NCBI RefSeq assembly: GCF_900130045.1 | Contig: NZ_FQXT01000006.1 | Location: 65,488-129,487, forward strand | Reading direction: 5' to 3' | DNA length: 64,000 nucleotides | Source: Leeuwenhoekiella palythoae | Lineage (GTDB): Bacteria > Bacteroidota > Bacteroidia > Flavobacteriales > Flavobacteriaceae | Part shown: one piece after another, positions 15,940-25,975 of the stretch | How positions within the stretch are numbered: the stretch's first letter is position 1 | Layout of the letters: the number at the start of each line of letters is the position of its first letter | Translations under genes and position numbers: made by a program | The notes under the pieces: model-generated | The model's database searches: none | The model's input: the letters and a program-made list of their open reading frames with translations, nothing else | Told to the model about the DNA's origin: nothing

Positions 15940-16653
15940 TTAAACCTCGTTTACAAAAGCAACACTGTGCGTTGCTACAATTGCGGCAGTTTCGGTGCGT
16001 AGGCGGCTTTCTCCAAGCATTACAGGGCTGAATCCGGCTTGAATGGCTTGCTCTATTTCGCTAGGCGAAAAATCTCCTTCAGGACCTATTAAGATTAAAA
16101 CATCTCTTTTAGGCTGAAGTTTTTGTTTGAGCGAAAATCTGTTAGTTTCTTCACAATGCGCGATAAAGCGATCTCCGTTGAAATGTTTTGCAGCCTCTAA
16201 AAAATCACTGAAGAATTGCGCTTCATTCAGTTTAGGAATATGCGCTTTCAATGATTGCTTCATAGCACTTTGAATGATACGCTCATAACGTTCTTCTTTA
16301 ATGACTTTACGCTCGCTATGATCACAAATAATAGGAGAGATTTCTGAAATTCCTATTTCAGTGGCTTTCTCGAGAAAGAGCTCAAAACGATCATTCAACT
16401 TTGTTGGCGCAACAGCCAGATGTAAATGATAGGGTAGTGGCTGTTCTGAGGTTACTTCTAAGATCTTAACCGTACAGTTTGACGGACTAGCTACGATGAT
16501 TTCGGCTTTAAAGAAGTTTCCAGCCCCGTTGGTGATATCCAGCACGTCACCGGTACGTTTACGCAGTACTTTAATAATATGCTTGCTTTCGTCTTTAGGA
16601 AACGTTGCTTCTTTAGCTTCCGCAGCAATTTCGGGATGATAAAAGAGTTGCAT
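15940..16653 (-). CDS. rsmE: 16S rRNA m3U1498 methyltransferase
   Basis: The 237-residue SPOUT-class enzyme methylates N3 of uridine 1498 in 16S rRNA. It has an N-terminal PUA-like domain (about 1-70; HIIKVLRKRTGDVLDITNGAG). A trefoil-knot domain follows, with the S-adenosylmethionine loop LIGPEGDFSPSEIEQA near residue 190 and the final knot strand LGESRLRTETAAIVA. All conserved parts are present and the length fits the family. It lies two bases downstream of tsaD on the same strand, so the two form an operon for RNA modification. Confidence 0.95.
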   Translation of the reverse strand: MQLFYHPEIAAEAKEATFPKDESKHIIKVLRKRTGDVLDITNGAGNFFKAEIIVASPSNCTVKILEVTSEQPLPYHLHLAVAPTKLNDRFELFLEKATEIGISEISPIICDHSERKVIKEERYERIIQSAMKQSLKAHIPKLNEAQFFSDFLEAAKHFNGDRFIAHCEETNRFSLKQKLQPKRDVLILIGPEGDFSPSEIEQAIQAGFSPVMLGESRLRTETAAIVATHSVAFVNEV

Positions 16654-16655
16654 AC

Positions 16656-17693
16656 TTAAATTTTTAGACGTGATTGCGCCATTACTTTGGTATCTGTATA
16701 ACCGGTTTCGGCTAGATTTTCCTCAAGGTATTTGAGGTATCCAACGATCCCGATCATCGCTGCATTGTCTGTGGTGTACTCAAATTTGGGGACAAAAGTT
16801 TTCCAGCCATATTTCTGCTCTGCGTCTTTAAGCGCTTTACGGATCCCGCTGTTTGCTGAAACCCCGCCGCCGATGGCCACTTGTTTAATGCCGGTTTGCT
16901 TTACCGCTTTCTTGATTTTATCCATCAAAATATTAATGATCGTATGCTGAATGGACGCACAGATATCATTGCGGTTTTTCTCAACAAAATCAGGATCTGC
17001 GGCGACCTCTTTCTGATAAAAATAAAGCACCGCTGTTTTGAGTCCGCTAAAACTAAAATCCAGATCGCCTACTTTCGGTTTAGTGAATTTGTATGCCTTA
17101 GGATTTCCTAGTTGCGCGTATTTATCGATCAATGGTCCGCCGGGGTAAGGAAGGCCAAGAATTTTGGCACTTTTATCAAAAGCTTCGCCCACCGCATCAT
17201 CTAAGGTTTGACCAATTACCGTCATATCAAAATAACTGTCCACACGAACAATTTGGGTATGTCCGCCGGAAATCGTCATCGCCAGAAATGGAAACTCTGG
17301 TTTATCGTAACCCTCTTCTTCAATAAAATGAGCAAGAATATGCGCCTGCATATGATTTACATCGATCAACGGAATGTCTAATCCCATCGCCAAAGACTTT
17401 GCAAAAGAGGTCCCTACGAGTAACGAACCCATAAGTCCGGGACCACTGGTAAAAGCAATCGCATTAAGGTCTTCTTTTTTTACATTTGCCTTGCGCAGCG
17501 CCTCGTGCACCACAGGAACAATATTTTGTTGATGGGCGCGTGAAGCTAGCTCAGGAACCACACCGCCATATTGCTCGTGAACAGCCTGGCCCGCCACAAC
17601 ATTTGCAAGGGTTTTGTCGTTGTGAAGCACAGCAGCCGCTGTATCATCACAAGAAGATTCTATAGCAAGGATATAGGTGTTATTTTTTGACAT
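16656..17693 (-). CDS. tsaD: tRNA N6-adenosine threonylcarbamoyltransferase
   Basis: The 345-residue protein catalyses the last step of t6A37 synthesis, moving the threonylcarbamoyl group to adenosine 37 of tRNA. Family motifs are intact: AIESSCDDTAAAV at the N-terminus, the metal-binding HMQAH near residue 117, MTISGGHTQIV, SFSGLKTAV, and TTDNAAMIG with the third metal ligand near the C-terminus. In other bacteria it works with TsaB, TsaE and TsaC. A TsaC-like gene lies at 11656-12273; tsaB and tsaE are not in the window. rsmE follows after two bases. Confidence 0.97.
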   Translation of the reverse strand: MSKNNTYILAIESSCDDTAAAVLHNDKTLANVVAGQAVHEQYGGVVPELASRAHQQNIVPVVHEALRKANVKKEDLNAIAFTSGPGLMGSLLVGTSFAKSLAMGLDIPLIDVNHMQAHILAHFIEEEGYDKPEFPFLAMTISGGHTQIVRVDSYFDMTVIGQTLDDAVGEAFDKSAKILGLPYPGGPLIDKYAQLGNPKAYKFTKPKVGDLDFSFSGLKTAVLYFYQKEVAADPDFVEKNRNDICASIQHTIINILMDKIKKAVKQTGIKQVAIGGGVSANSGIRKALKDAEQKYGWKTFVPKFEYTTDNAAMIGIVGYLKYLEENLAETGYTDTKVMAQSRLKI

Positions 17694-17854
17694 TAGGTCG
17701 CAAGGTATAGGGAATGTTAATGTACTTTTACTCGAAAATTCGGTAGTAGCTATTTATAGGTTTCCTTTAAATAGTAAGGGTTGAGCAATTCGTCTAAAAC
17801 AGAAGTTTTGCCGTTCCTAAGTACGTATGCTGTGTTTCAATAAAATTAAGGCTT

Positions 17855-17862
17855 TAGTTTTG
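17855..17862 (+). promoter_or_regulatory. -7 promoter box for tamB
   Basis: TAGTTTTG matches TAnnTTTG. It lies about 40-50 bases before the point where TamB-like protein sequence begins (17901). Confidence 0.5.
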
Positions 17863-17966
17863 TGTTTTTAAATCTAAAGCGGGACAAAGTTAAAACTTAA
17901 AAACGTATCAGAAAATTCAGAAAAATAATTACGCGAACCCTATTTATTTTAATAGGTGTCTTTGCA

Positions 17967-20900
17967 TTGCTTTTAATTATTTTTTCGATTCCGGCGGTAC
18001 AGACTTCGGTCGCTAAAAAGGTCACTAAGGCGCTTAATGATACCTACGGCACCGCAATTTCTATAAATAAAATTCAGCTAAAATATAATGGTAATGCGCT
18101 CATAAAAGAGGTATATATCGCAGACCATCATCAAGATACGCTTATTTATGCTCAAACTGTAGAAACAAGTTTGCTGAGCATTCGATCACTGATTGAGAAT
18201 GAGATGCCACTGGGCGATATCTATCTTGGAGCGGCAAAACTTTATGTGAAAAAATACCAAGGGGAAGAAAACGATAACCTCTATGTATTTTCTCAAAAAT
18301 TCAACACCGGGAAAACGGGCGGAACTCCTTTTAAACTTTCGGCTTCAGAAGTTGAAATTGAGGATATGCACTTCAAGTTTATTGATGAAGATCTGGACAC
18401 TCCGGAAGTTATAAATTACCACAACCTGTATATACGTGCCGAAGATTTTGACCTTGATGATGTGACCATCACGACCCAGATTAAAGATCTGCGTTTTGAT
18501 GCCGACCGCGACTACCACTTAAGAGGACTAGAAGCTGATTTTAAATACAATCCTGATGAGATCATTCTTAAGGAAATGGTGTTGTCAACTGAACACTCTG
18601 TGATACGCGGTGATGTGTATTTAGACACGCGTAATGACGCTTTTCAAGATTTTAATAATCTGGTCAAGATTGATATTGACTTTGATGAGAGTAAAATCTC
18701 CACTACTGATCTGCAAGCTTTTTATGCTGAATTTGGTGCGGGAGAAGACATTTTACTTTCCGGAAAATTACAAGGAACACTTAATGATTTTACCGTAACA
18801 GATTTTGATCTTACTGGTTTAAGCAACAGTCGCATTCTTGGGAATGTGAGGTTTGAGCAGCTTTTAGGAGACAACAGTACCTTTAGAATCAATGGGGATT
18901 ACAGACAGCTGAAAACGACCTACCTTGATTTGACCTCTTTATTACCTAATATTTTAGGGAACAATCTTCCGCCGGAATTGGTGCGTTTGGGAACCGTTGA
19001 TCTTACCGGGACTTTAAATGTTTCTGAAAATACGGTATATGTTAAAAGTAATATTCAGACAGACCTTGGTTTTCTTGAAACCGATATTGATCTGAGGAAT
19101 ACTCAAAATATTCAGAATGCTTCGTATGTAGGAATGTTGCGCGGAGAACAGTTTAATATGGGGCGTTTGCTCAAAGTGCCAGAACTCAAAAATATCACCT
19201 TTAATGTACGGGTAAATGGTTCTGGTGTTGAAGCCGAAACGTTAGATACTCGTGTGGAGGGTGTGATCAGTTCGGCGACGTACAATAACTATACGTATCG
19301 CGGAATTACCGTAGCCGGAAATCTGCAAAACCCCAATTTTGATGGTCGTCTGACCGTTCGGGACCCTAACGCCAACTTTACATTTGATGGTCTTATTGAT
19401 GTTTCAGAAGAAATTCACACGTACGATTTTACTGCAGATATCGCACGCATAGACTTAGGGAAGCTTAATTTCCTAAGAGATTCCTCGGCTGTATTAAAAG
19501 GAAAGGTTGTGATGGATATGCGCGGGACGAACATAGATGATACTGGTGGGGTTATTGCGTTTAGTGAAGCGAGCTTCGAGAATGCTAATGACCTTTACGA
19601 GTTTCAAGATTTTGTGATCACTTCAGGTTTTAGACGCGGCATACGTACGATCACGATGAACTCCCCTGATATTATTTCGGGGCAGGTTTCCGGAGTGTTC
19701 AAAATTGGGGATGTAAAGGCCTTATTTCAGAATGCAATAGGAAGTCTATACACCAACTATGAGCCGCAAACGGTTACTGAAAATCAGTTTATGGATTTCA
19801 ATATTCAGATTTACAGTAAGATCGTAGAGGTTTTGGTGCCTGATGTTGAGCTCGAGCCTGATACTTTCGTCCGCGGAAGCGTAGTTGCTGACGATTCTGA
19901 TTTTAAATTGACGTTTAGATCGCCGCGCATCAAAGCTTTTGGCGTTATGGCCGAAGCGATCAATGTACGTGTAGATAATAAGAATCCGCTGTTTAATGCC
20001 TATGTCGAAGCGGATAGCATTGGTAGCGGCGTGTATGGAGTAAGCGATTTCAACTTGATCAATGTAACTCTGAAGGACACCTTGTTTATTCGGTCTGAAT
20101 TTAAAGGCGGTCCTGACAAGCAGGATAATTTTGATCTTAGTTTTTATCACACCATTAATGAAGAGAATAATTCGGTTGTAGGTTTTAAGCGCAGCAGCCT
20201 TCGGTTTAAAAACAATGAATGGTTTTTAAATGAGCAGGACAATAAAAACAATAAGATCGTTTTTGATAATAACTTTTTAGATTGGGATTTAAAGGAATTG
20301 ACGTTGTCTCACGACAAGGAACGAATTTCCTTAAAAGGTCAGGTTAAAGACAGTACGTATAAAGACATACAGACTAATTTTGAAAATGTGAGACTTTCGC
20401 ATATCACTCCATATATAGATAGTTTGGATATGCGCGGACTCGTAAATGGAAATCTTGATGTTCTTCAGAAAGAAGGAGTTTATTTACCTAACAGTAGTGT
20501 GAATATCGCCAATTTCACCATTAATGATATCTTGATGGGAGATCTAGATCTGTCTATTGAAGGCAATGAAAGTTTAACCAATTATCAAGTCAATACGCGC
20601 CTGAATAATGATGATGTTGAAGTGTTGTCTGCTCTGGGAACCATTGATGTAGGTCAAGAAAACCCGTCTATAGATCTGGATGTGCAATTGCGCAAGTTGA
20701 ATATGAAAGCGTTTAGCCCATTGGGTGGAGAAGTGATTTCAAAAATAAGAGGTTTAGCAAGTGGTAGGGCGACCGTCACGGGTGATTATCGCAATCCTGA
20801 TGTGGATGGCGAACTGTTACTACGAGAAGCAGGTCTGGCGATACCTTATTTGAATACCGATTACGACTTTAGAGGTACAGCGAGAATTACGCTAGATGAT

Positions 20901-22325
20901 CAAGAATTTAGATTTGGTTCAGTAGCGTTGGTTGACACTAAATACAAAACCACAGGTACGCTCACCGGAAGCATCAGTCATCAGTATTTTAGAGACTGGG
21001 AGATGGATCTTGATGTGAATACAGATCGCCTTGTAGTTTTAGATACCGAGCCAGATGATTTTGCATTGTATTACGGTACTGCGTTTATAAGTGGCGAAGC
21101 CAGTCTTACCGGTCCTACCGATGAATTGGTGATTGATGTGACCGCCACCACTCAGGAAGGTACTGTGTTTAAGATTCCGCTGAGTGATACTGAATCTTTT
21201 GGTGACAACAGTAATATTTACTTTTTAAGCCCGGAAGAAAAACAAGCCCGACTAGATGGGGAAGAAGTGGTAATCGAAGAGATCAAAGGTTTAGAGCTGA
21301 ATTTTGATCTGGAGGTGACACGCGATGCTGAAGTTGAGATCGTTGTAGATGAGGTAAACGGAAGTACGTTAAAGGGAAGAGGAGCGGGATACTTGCTGAT
21401 TCAGATCAATACCAATGGGAAGTTCAATATGTTTGGTGACTTTACACCCTATTCAGGAACCTATAATTTCAGGTACAGTGGGGTGGTGCAGAAGCAATTT
21501 AATATCCTTCCGGAAGGAAAGATTAGTTGGGATGGAAATCCTACCGAAGCCTTGCTAGATATTAGCGCGGTATACAACACCCAGGCCAACCCGTCTATCT
21601 TATTAGAGAATCCTTCCATAAACCGAAAAATCCCGGTAAATGTGATCATCAATCTTGATGGCGAATTGATTCAGCCTGAGATCACTTTTGATTTTGAATT
21701 CCCTAACACGAGTTCGATCGTAACCTCAGAATTAGCATACAGGTTAGACAACAGAGCTACGCGAGAGCTTCAGGCGTTTTCCTTAGTTACGCAAGGTTCG
21801 TTCTTCAGTCAAAGCGGAATCGATGCCCAGTCAGCAGCCTACGGAAACTTGATCGAGACGGCTTCGGGTATTTTTAATGACCTGCTTTCAGACGAAGACG
21901 GGAAGTTTAATGTAGGCTTAGATTATGTGCAGGCAGACAACCGGCCTGACTTGCAAACTTCAGGACGTTTTGGATTTACCCTTTCGACGCAGATTTCTAA
22001 GAAAGTATTGATCAATGGTAAAGTAGGTGTGCCGGTAGGTGGGATCAGTGAGCAGGCTGTAGTGGGTGATGTCGAGGTAAATTTCTTATTAAATGAAGAT
22101 GGAAGCTTGCGTGCAACAATCTTCAACCGTCAAACTGATATTCAATTTGTAGCCCGAAACAACGAAGGCTATACCCAAGGAGCCGGATTATCTTATTCGG
22201 TGGACTTCAATACATTTAAAGAATTAATTCAGAAAATCTTCAAAGGAAAAGCCCGGGAAGTTGAAGAAGAAATTAAGGTGATTCAACCGGATTCTGAAAT
22301 CCCGTACAACGGTTTTGACCAATAA
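17967..22325 (+). CDS. TamB-type translocation and assembly module protein
   Basis: From the TTG at 17967 the protein has 1452 residues. It is an AsmA/TamB-superfamily protein that spans the periplasm as a long beta-groove and is thought to move phospholipid or help outer-membrane protein assembly. The chain is almost wholly beta-strand repeats. The last about 400 residues are the TamB (DUF490) domain (for example LEVTRDAEVEIVVDEVNGS, YTQGAGLSYSVDFNTF). The true start is unclear. The frame is open back to 17901 and those 22 codons add a basic stretch and the missing half of the membrane anchor (RTLFILIGVFALLLIIFSI), but contain no ATG, GTG or TTG. In Bacteroidota tamB often follows tsaD as here, divergently. 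Confidence 0.9.
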   Translation: MLLIIFSIPAVQTSVAKKVTKALNDTYGTAISINKIQLKYNGNALIKEVYIADHHQDTLIYAQTVETSLLSIRSLIENEMPLGDIYLGAAKLYVKKYQGEENDNLYVFSQKFNTGKTGGTPFKLSASEVEIEDMHFKFIDEDLDTPEVINYHNLYIRAEDFDLDDVTITTQIKDLRFDADRDYHLRGLEADFKYNPDEIILKEMVLSTEHSVIRGDVYLDTRNDAFQDFNNLVKIDIDFDESKISTTDLQAFYAEFGAGEDILLSGKLQGTLNDFTVTDFDLTGLSNSRILGNVRFEQLLGDNSTFRINGDYRQLKTTYLDLTSLLPNILGNNLPPELVRLGTVDLTGTLNVSENTVYVKSNIQTDLGFLETDIDLRNTQNIQNASYVGMLRGEQFNMGRLLKVPELKNITFNVRVNGSGVEAETLDTRVEGVISSATYNNYTYRGITVAGNLQNPNFDGRLTVRDPNANFTFDGLIDVSEEIHTYDFTADIARIDLGKLNFLRDSSAVLKGKVVMDMRGTNIDDTGGVIAFSEASFENANDLYEFQDFVITSGFRRGIRTITMNSPDIISGQVSGVFKIGDVKALFQNAIGSLYTNYEPQTVTENQFMDFNIQIYSKIVEVLVPDVELEPDTFVRGSVVADDSDFKLTFRSPRIKAFGVMAEAINVRVDNKNPLFNAYVEADSIGSGVYGVSDFNLINVTLKDTLFIRSEFKGGPDKQDNFDLSFYHTINEENNSVVGFKRSSLRFKNNEWFLNEQDNKNNKIVFDNNFLDWDLKELTLSHDKERISLKGQVKDSTYKDIQTNFENVRLSHITPYIDSLDMRGLVNGNLDVLQKEGVYLPNSSVNIANFTINDILMGDLDLSIEGNESLTNYQVNTRLNNDDVEVLSALGTIDVGQENPSIDLDVQLRKLNMKAFSPLGGEVISKIRGLASGRATVTGDYRNPDVDGELLLREAGLAIPYLNTDYDFRGTARITLDDQEFRFGSVALVDTKYKTTGTLTGSISHQYFRDWEMDLDVNTDRLVVLDTEPDDFALYYGTAFISGEASLTGPTDELVIDVTATTQEGTVFKIPLSDTESFGDNSNIYFLSPEEKQARLDGEEVVIEEIKGLELNFDLEVTRDAEVEIVVDEVNGSTLKGRGAGYLLIQINTNGKFNMFGDFTPYSGTYNFRYSGVVQKQFNILPEGKISWDGNPTEALLDISAVYNTQANPSILLENPSINRKIPVNVIINLDGELIQPEITFDFEFPNTSSIVTSELAYRLDNRATRELQAFSLVTQGSFFSQSGIDAQSAAYGNLIETASGIFNDLLSDEDGKFNVGLDYVQADNRPDLQTSGRFGFTLSTQISKKVLINGKVGVPVGGISEQAVVGDVEVNFLLNEDGSLRATIFNRQTDIQFVARNNEGYTQGAGLSYSVDFNTFKELIQKIFKGKAREVEEEIKVIQPDSEIPYNGFDQ

Positions 22326-22546
22326 GGCGATAAGCAATTCTTTTTGTGAATATGATATTTTGAGGTTGTGTAAATTTTTAATCTAATAAAAACACCCTAT
22401 TTAGATTATAAATCCGCCAATTTTATCCCTTTTTAAAAAATAGTTGTTAACGATAACGATTGAAATTGCGAATGCCGTGAAATTCATTAAGAATGGCTTA
22501 GGAAAATGCAATTCAATTGCTATTTTTACTTCTCATTCAACAGTAA

Positions 22547-24564
<2,018 letters not shown>

Positions 24565-24584
24565 TCGTATTAACTGAATATATG

Positions 24585-24618
24585 CCCTTTAAACCATTAT
24601 GGTTTAAAGGGTTTTTTT
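24585..24618 (+). terminator. Rho-independent terminator after gapA
   Basis: CCCTTTAAACCA pairs with TGGTTTAAAGGG around a three-base loop, followed by seven T. Confidence 0.92.
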
Positions 24619-24634
24619 AAACTCTTACAAACAC

Positions 24635-25495
24635 ATGATATTATTAGTAGATAGCGGATCGACAAAGACTGACTGGATCGCATTAAATGCTGAAGGTACC
24701 GAAATATTTCAAACACAAACTTTTGGACTCAATCCACAAGTTTTGTCTGCAGAAATCTTAACAGAGCGTATCATCAACAACTATGAATTGTACAAACATC
24801 GTCACGATGTTACTCACGTGCACTTTTATGGTGCCGGTTGTGGTACTCAAAAACCTAAGGAATTAATCCAGGGTGTTTTTGAAGATTTTTTTGATAAAGC
24901 ACAGGAAATCGACATTAAAGAAGATACCTATGCTGCACTTTACGCTACTACTAGAAAAGATGAAGCCGGTATTGTTTGTATCATTGGTACAGGTTCTAAC
25001 TGTAGTCTTTATGACGGTGAGAATATTGAGCAAAAGGTAACTTCATTAGGATATATCCTGATGGATGATGGTAGCGGAAATTATTTTGGACGTCAACTTT
25101 TGCGTGATTTCCACTTTAATAAGATACCTAAAGAGCTTGCCTATGAGTTTGCTAAGCAATTTGATTTAACGGCAGAAAGCATTAAAAATCATTTGTATAA
25201 AATGCCGAATCCTAATACGTATTTGGCGCAGTTTGCACGCTTTGTGATCACTAATAAAGACCACGAATACTGCAGAAAACTCATCCGTAAAGGGTTTAAA
25301 TTATTTATTGAGCATCAAATTCTTCAGTTTGAGAATGCTAAAGAAATTCCGGTGCACTTTGTAGGTTCAATTGCATTTTATTTACAAGCTGAGCTGAAAG
25401 AATTACTTCAGGAGTATGACCTGAAAATTGGTAAAGTTCTAAAACGTCCTATTGAAGGATTAGTGGCTTACCATAAAAATTATATGATGGTGTAA
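24635..25495 (+). CDS. BadF/BadG-family ATPase, N-acetylglucosamine kinase-like
   Basis: The 286-residue protein belongs to the ASKHA (actin/sugar kinase) superfamily. The phosphate-1 loop LLVDSGSTKTDWIAL opens the protein. A second loop, IIGTGSNCSLYDG, lies near residue 128, followed by YILMDDGSGNYFGRQLL and a C-terminal adenosine-site stretch VHFVGSIAFYLQ. This arrangement matches N-acetylglucosamine kinase-like members more than the radical-enzyme activators, because there is no iron-sulfur cysteine pair. The likely substrate is an amino sugar, perhaps from cell-wall recycling, but that is inference. It starts 70 bases after gapA, past a terminator, so it may be expressed separately. Confidence 0.85.
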   Translation: MILLVDSGSTKTDWIALNAEGTEIFQTQTFGLNPQVLSAEILTERIINNYELYKHRHDVTHVHFYGAGCGTQKPKELIQGVFEDFFDKAQEIDIKEDTYAALYATTRKDEAGIVCIIGTGSNCSLYDGENIEQKVTSLGYILMDDGSGNYFGRQLLRDFHFNKIPKELAYEFAKQFDLTAESIKNHLYKMPNPNTYLAQFARFVITNKDHEYCRKLIRKGFKLFIEHQILQFENAKEIPVHFVGSIAFYLQAELKELLQEYDLKIGKVLKRPIEGLVAYHKNYMMV

Positions 25496-25519
25496 GTACA
25501 ACTACACCTATCAACATTA

Positions 25520-25552
25520 AAAAAGCCTGAACGCATCGTTCAGGCTTTTTTA
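25520..25552. terminator. Bidirectional terminator between the kinase gene and ridA
   Basis: A 14-bp perfect stem AAAAAGCCTGAACG with its complement around a CAT loop, flanked by A and T runs, between convergent genes. Confidence 0.92.
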
Positions 25553-25571
25553 ATGCTATTTGGGCAAGAGC

Positions 25572-25952
25572 TTATTTTATGGCGATAACCGAAATTTCAA
25601 CATTTACAAATTTAGGAAGGTTAGCCACTTCAACAGTTTCACGAGCCGGAGCGGTTTCTTCCTTAAAGAAAGTTCCATAAACTTCATTTACTTGTGCAAA
25701 GCTGTTCATATCGCTTAAAAAGATCGAGCTTTTAACCACATTTTCAAATGTGAGTCCGGCTTCGGTTAAAATAGCTTCTAAGTTTTGCATTACCATTTTA
25801 GTTTCCGCAGCAATATCTCCGCTAACGAGTTCGCCTGTTTTTGGATCTAACGGAATTTGACCACTTACAAAGAGCGTGTCTCCTGCAAAAACCGCTTGAT
25901 TGTAAGGTCCTATAGGTGCCGGAGCATTGGTGGTACTAATGATTTTTTTCAT
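25572..25952 (-). CDS. RidA-family reactive enamine/imine deaminase
   Basis: The 126-residue protein is a member of the YjgF/RidA family, which hydrolyses reactive 2-aminoacrylate-type intermediates made by PLP enzymes. The opening TTNAPAPIGPYNQAV, the middle VSGQIPLDPKTGEL and the C-terminal PARETVEVANLPKFVNVEI are all conserved. The Arg of PARETVEV is the residue that binds the substrate carboxylate in active RidA proteins. It follows lptD on the same strand after 23 bases and is probably carried on the same transcript; no functional link is obvious. Confidence 0.95.
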   Translation of the reverse strand: MKKIISTTNAPAPIGPYNQAVFAGDTLFVSGQIPLDPKTGELVSGDIAAETKMVMQNLEAILTEAGLTFENVVKSSIFLSDMNSFAQVNEVYGTFFKEETAPARETVEVANLPKFVNVEISVIAIK

Positions 25953-25975
25953 GGTATTTGGTTTTTTAGATTGGT

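Noticed and set aside
19746-20150. 134-residue minus-strand frame in tamB
   Set aside because: It lies within a continuous TamB frame and its composition is like reversed beta-strand coding. There is no promoter box.
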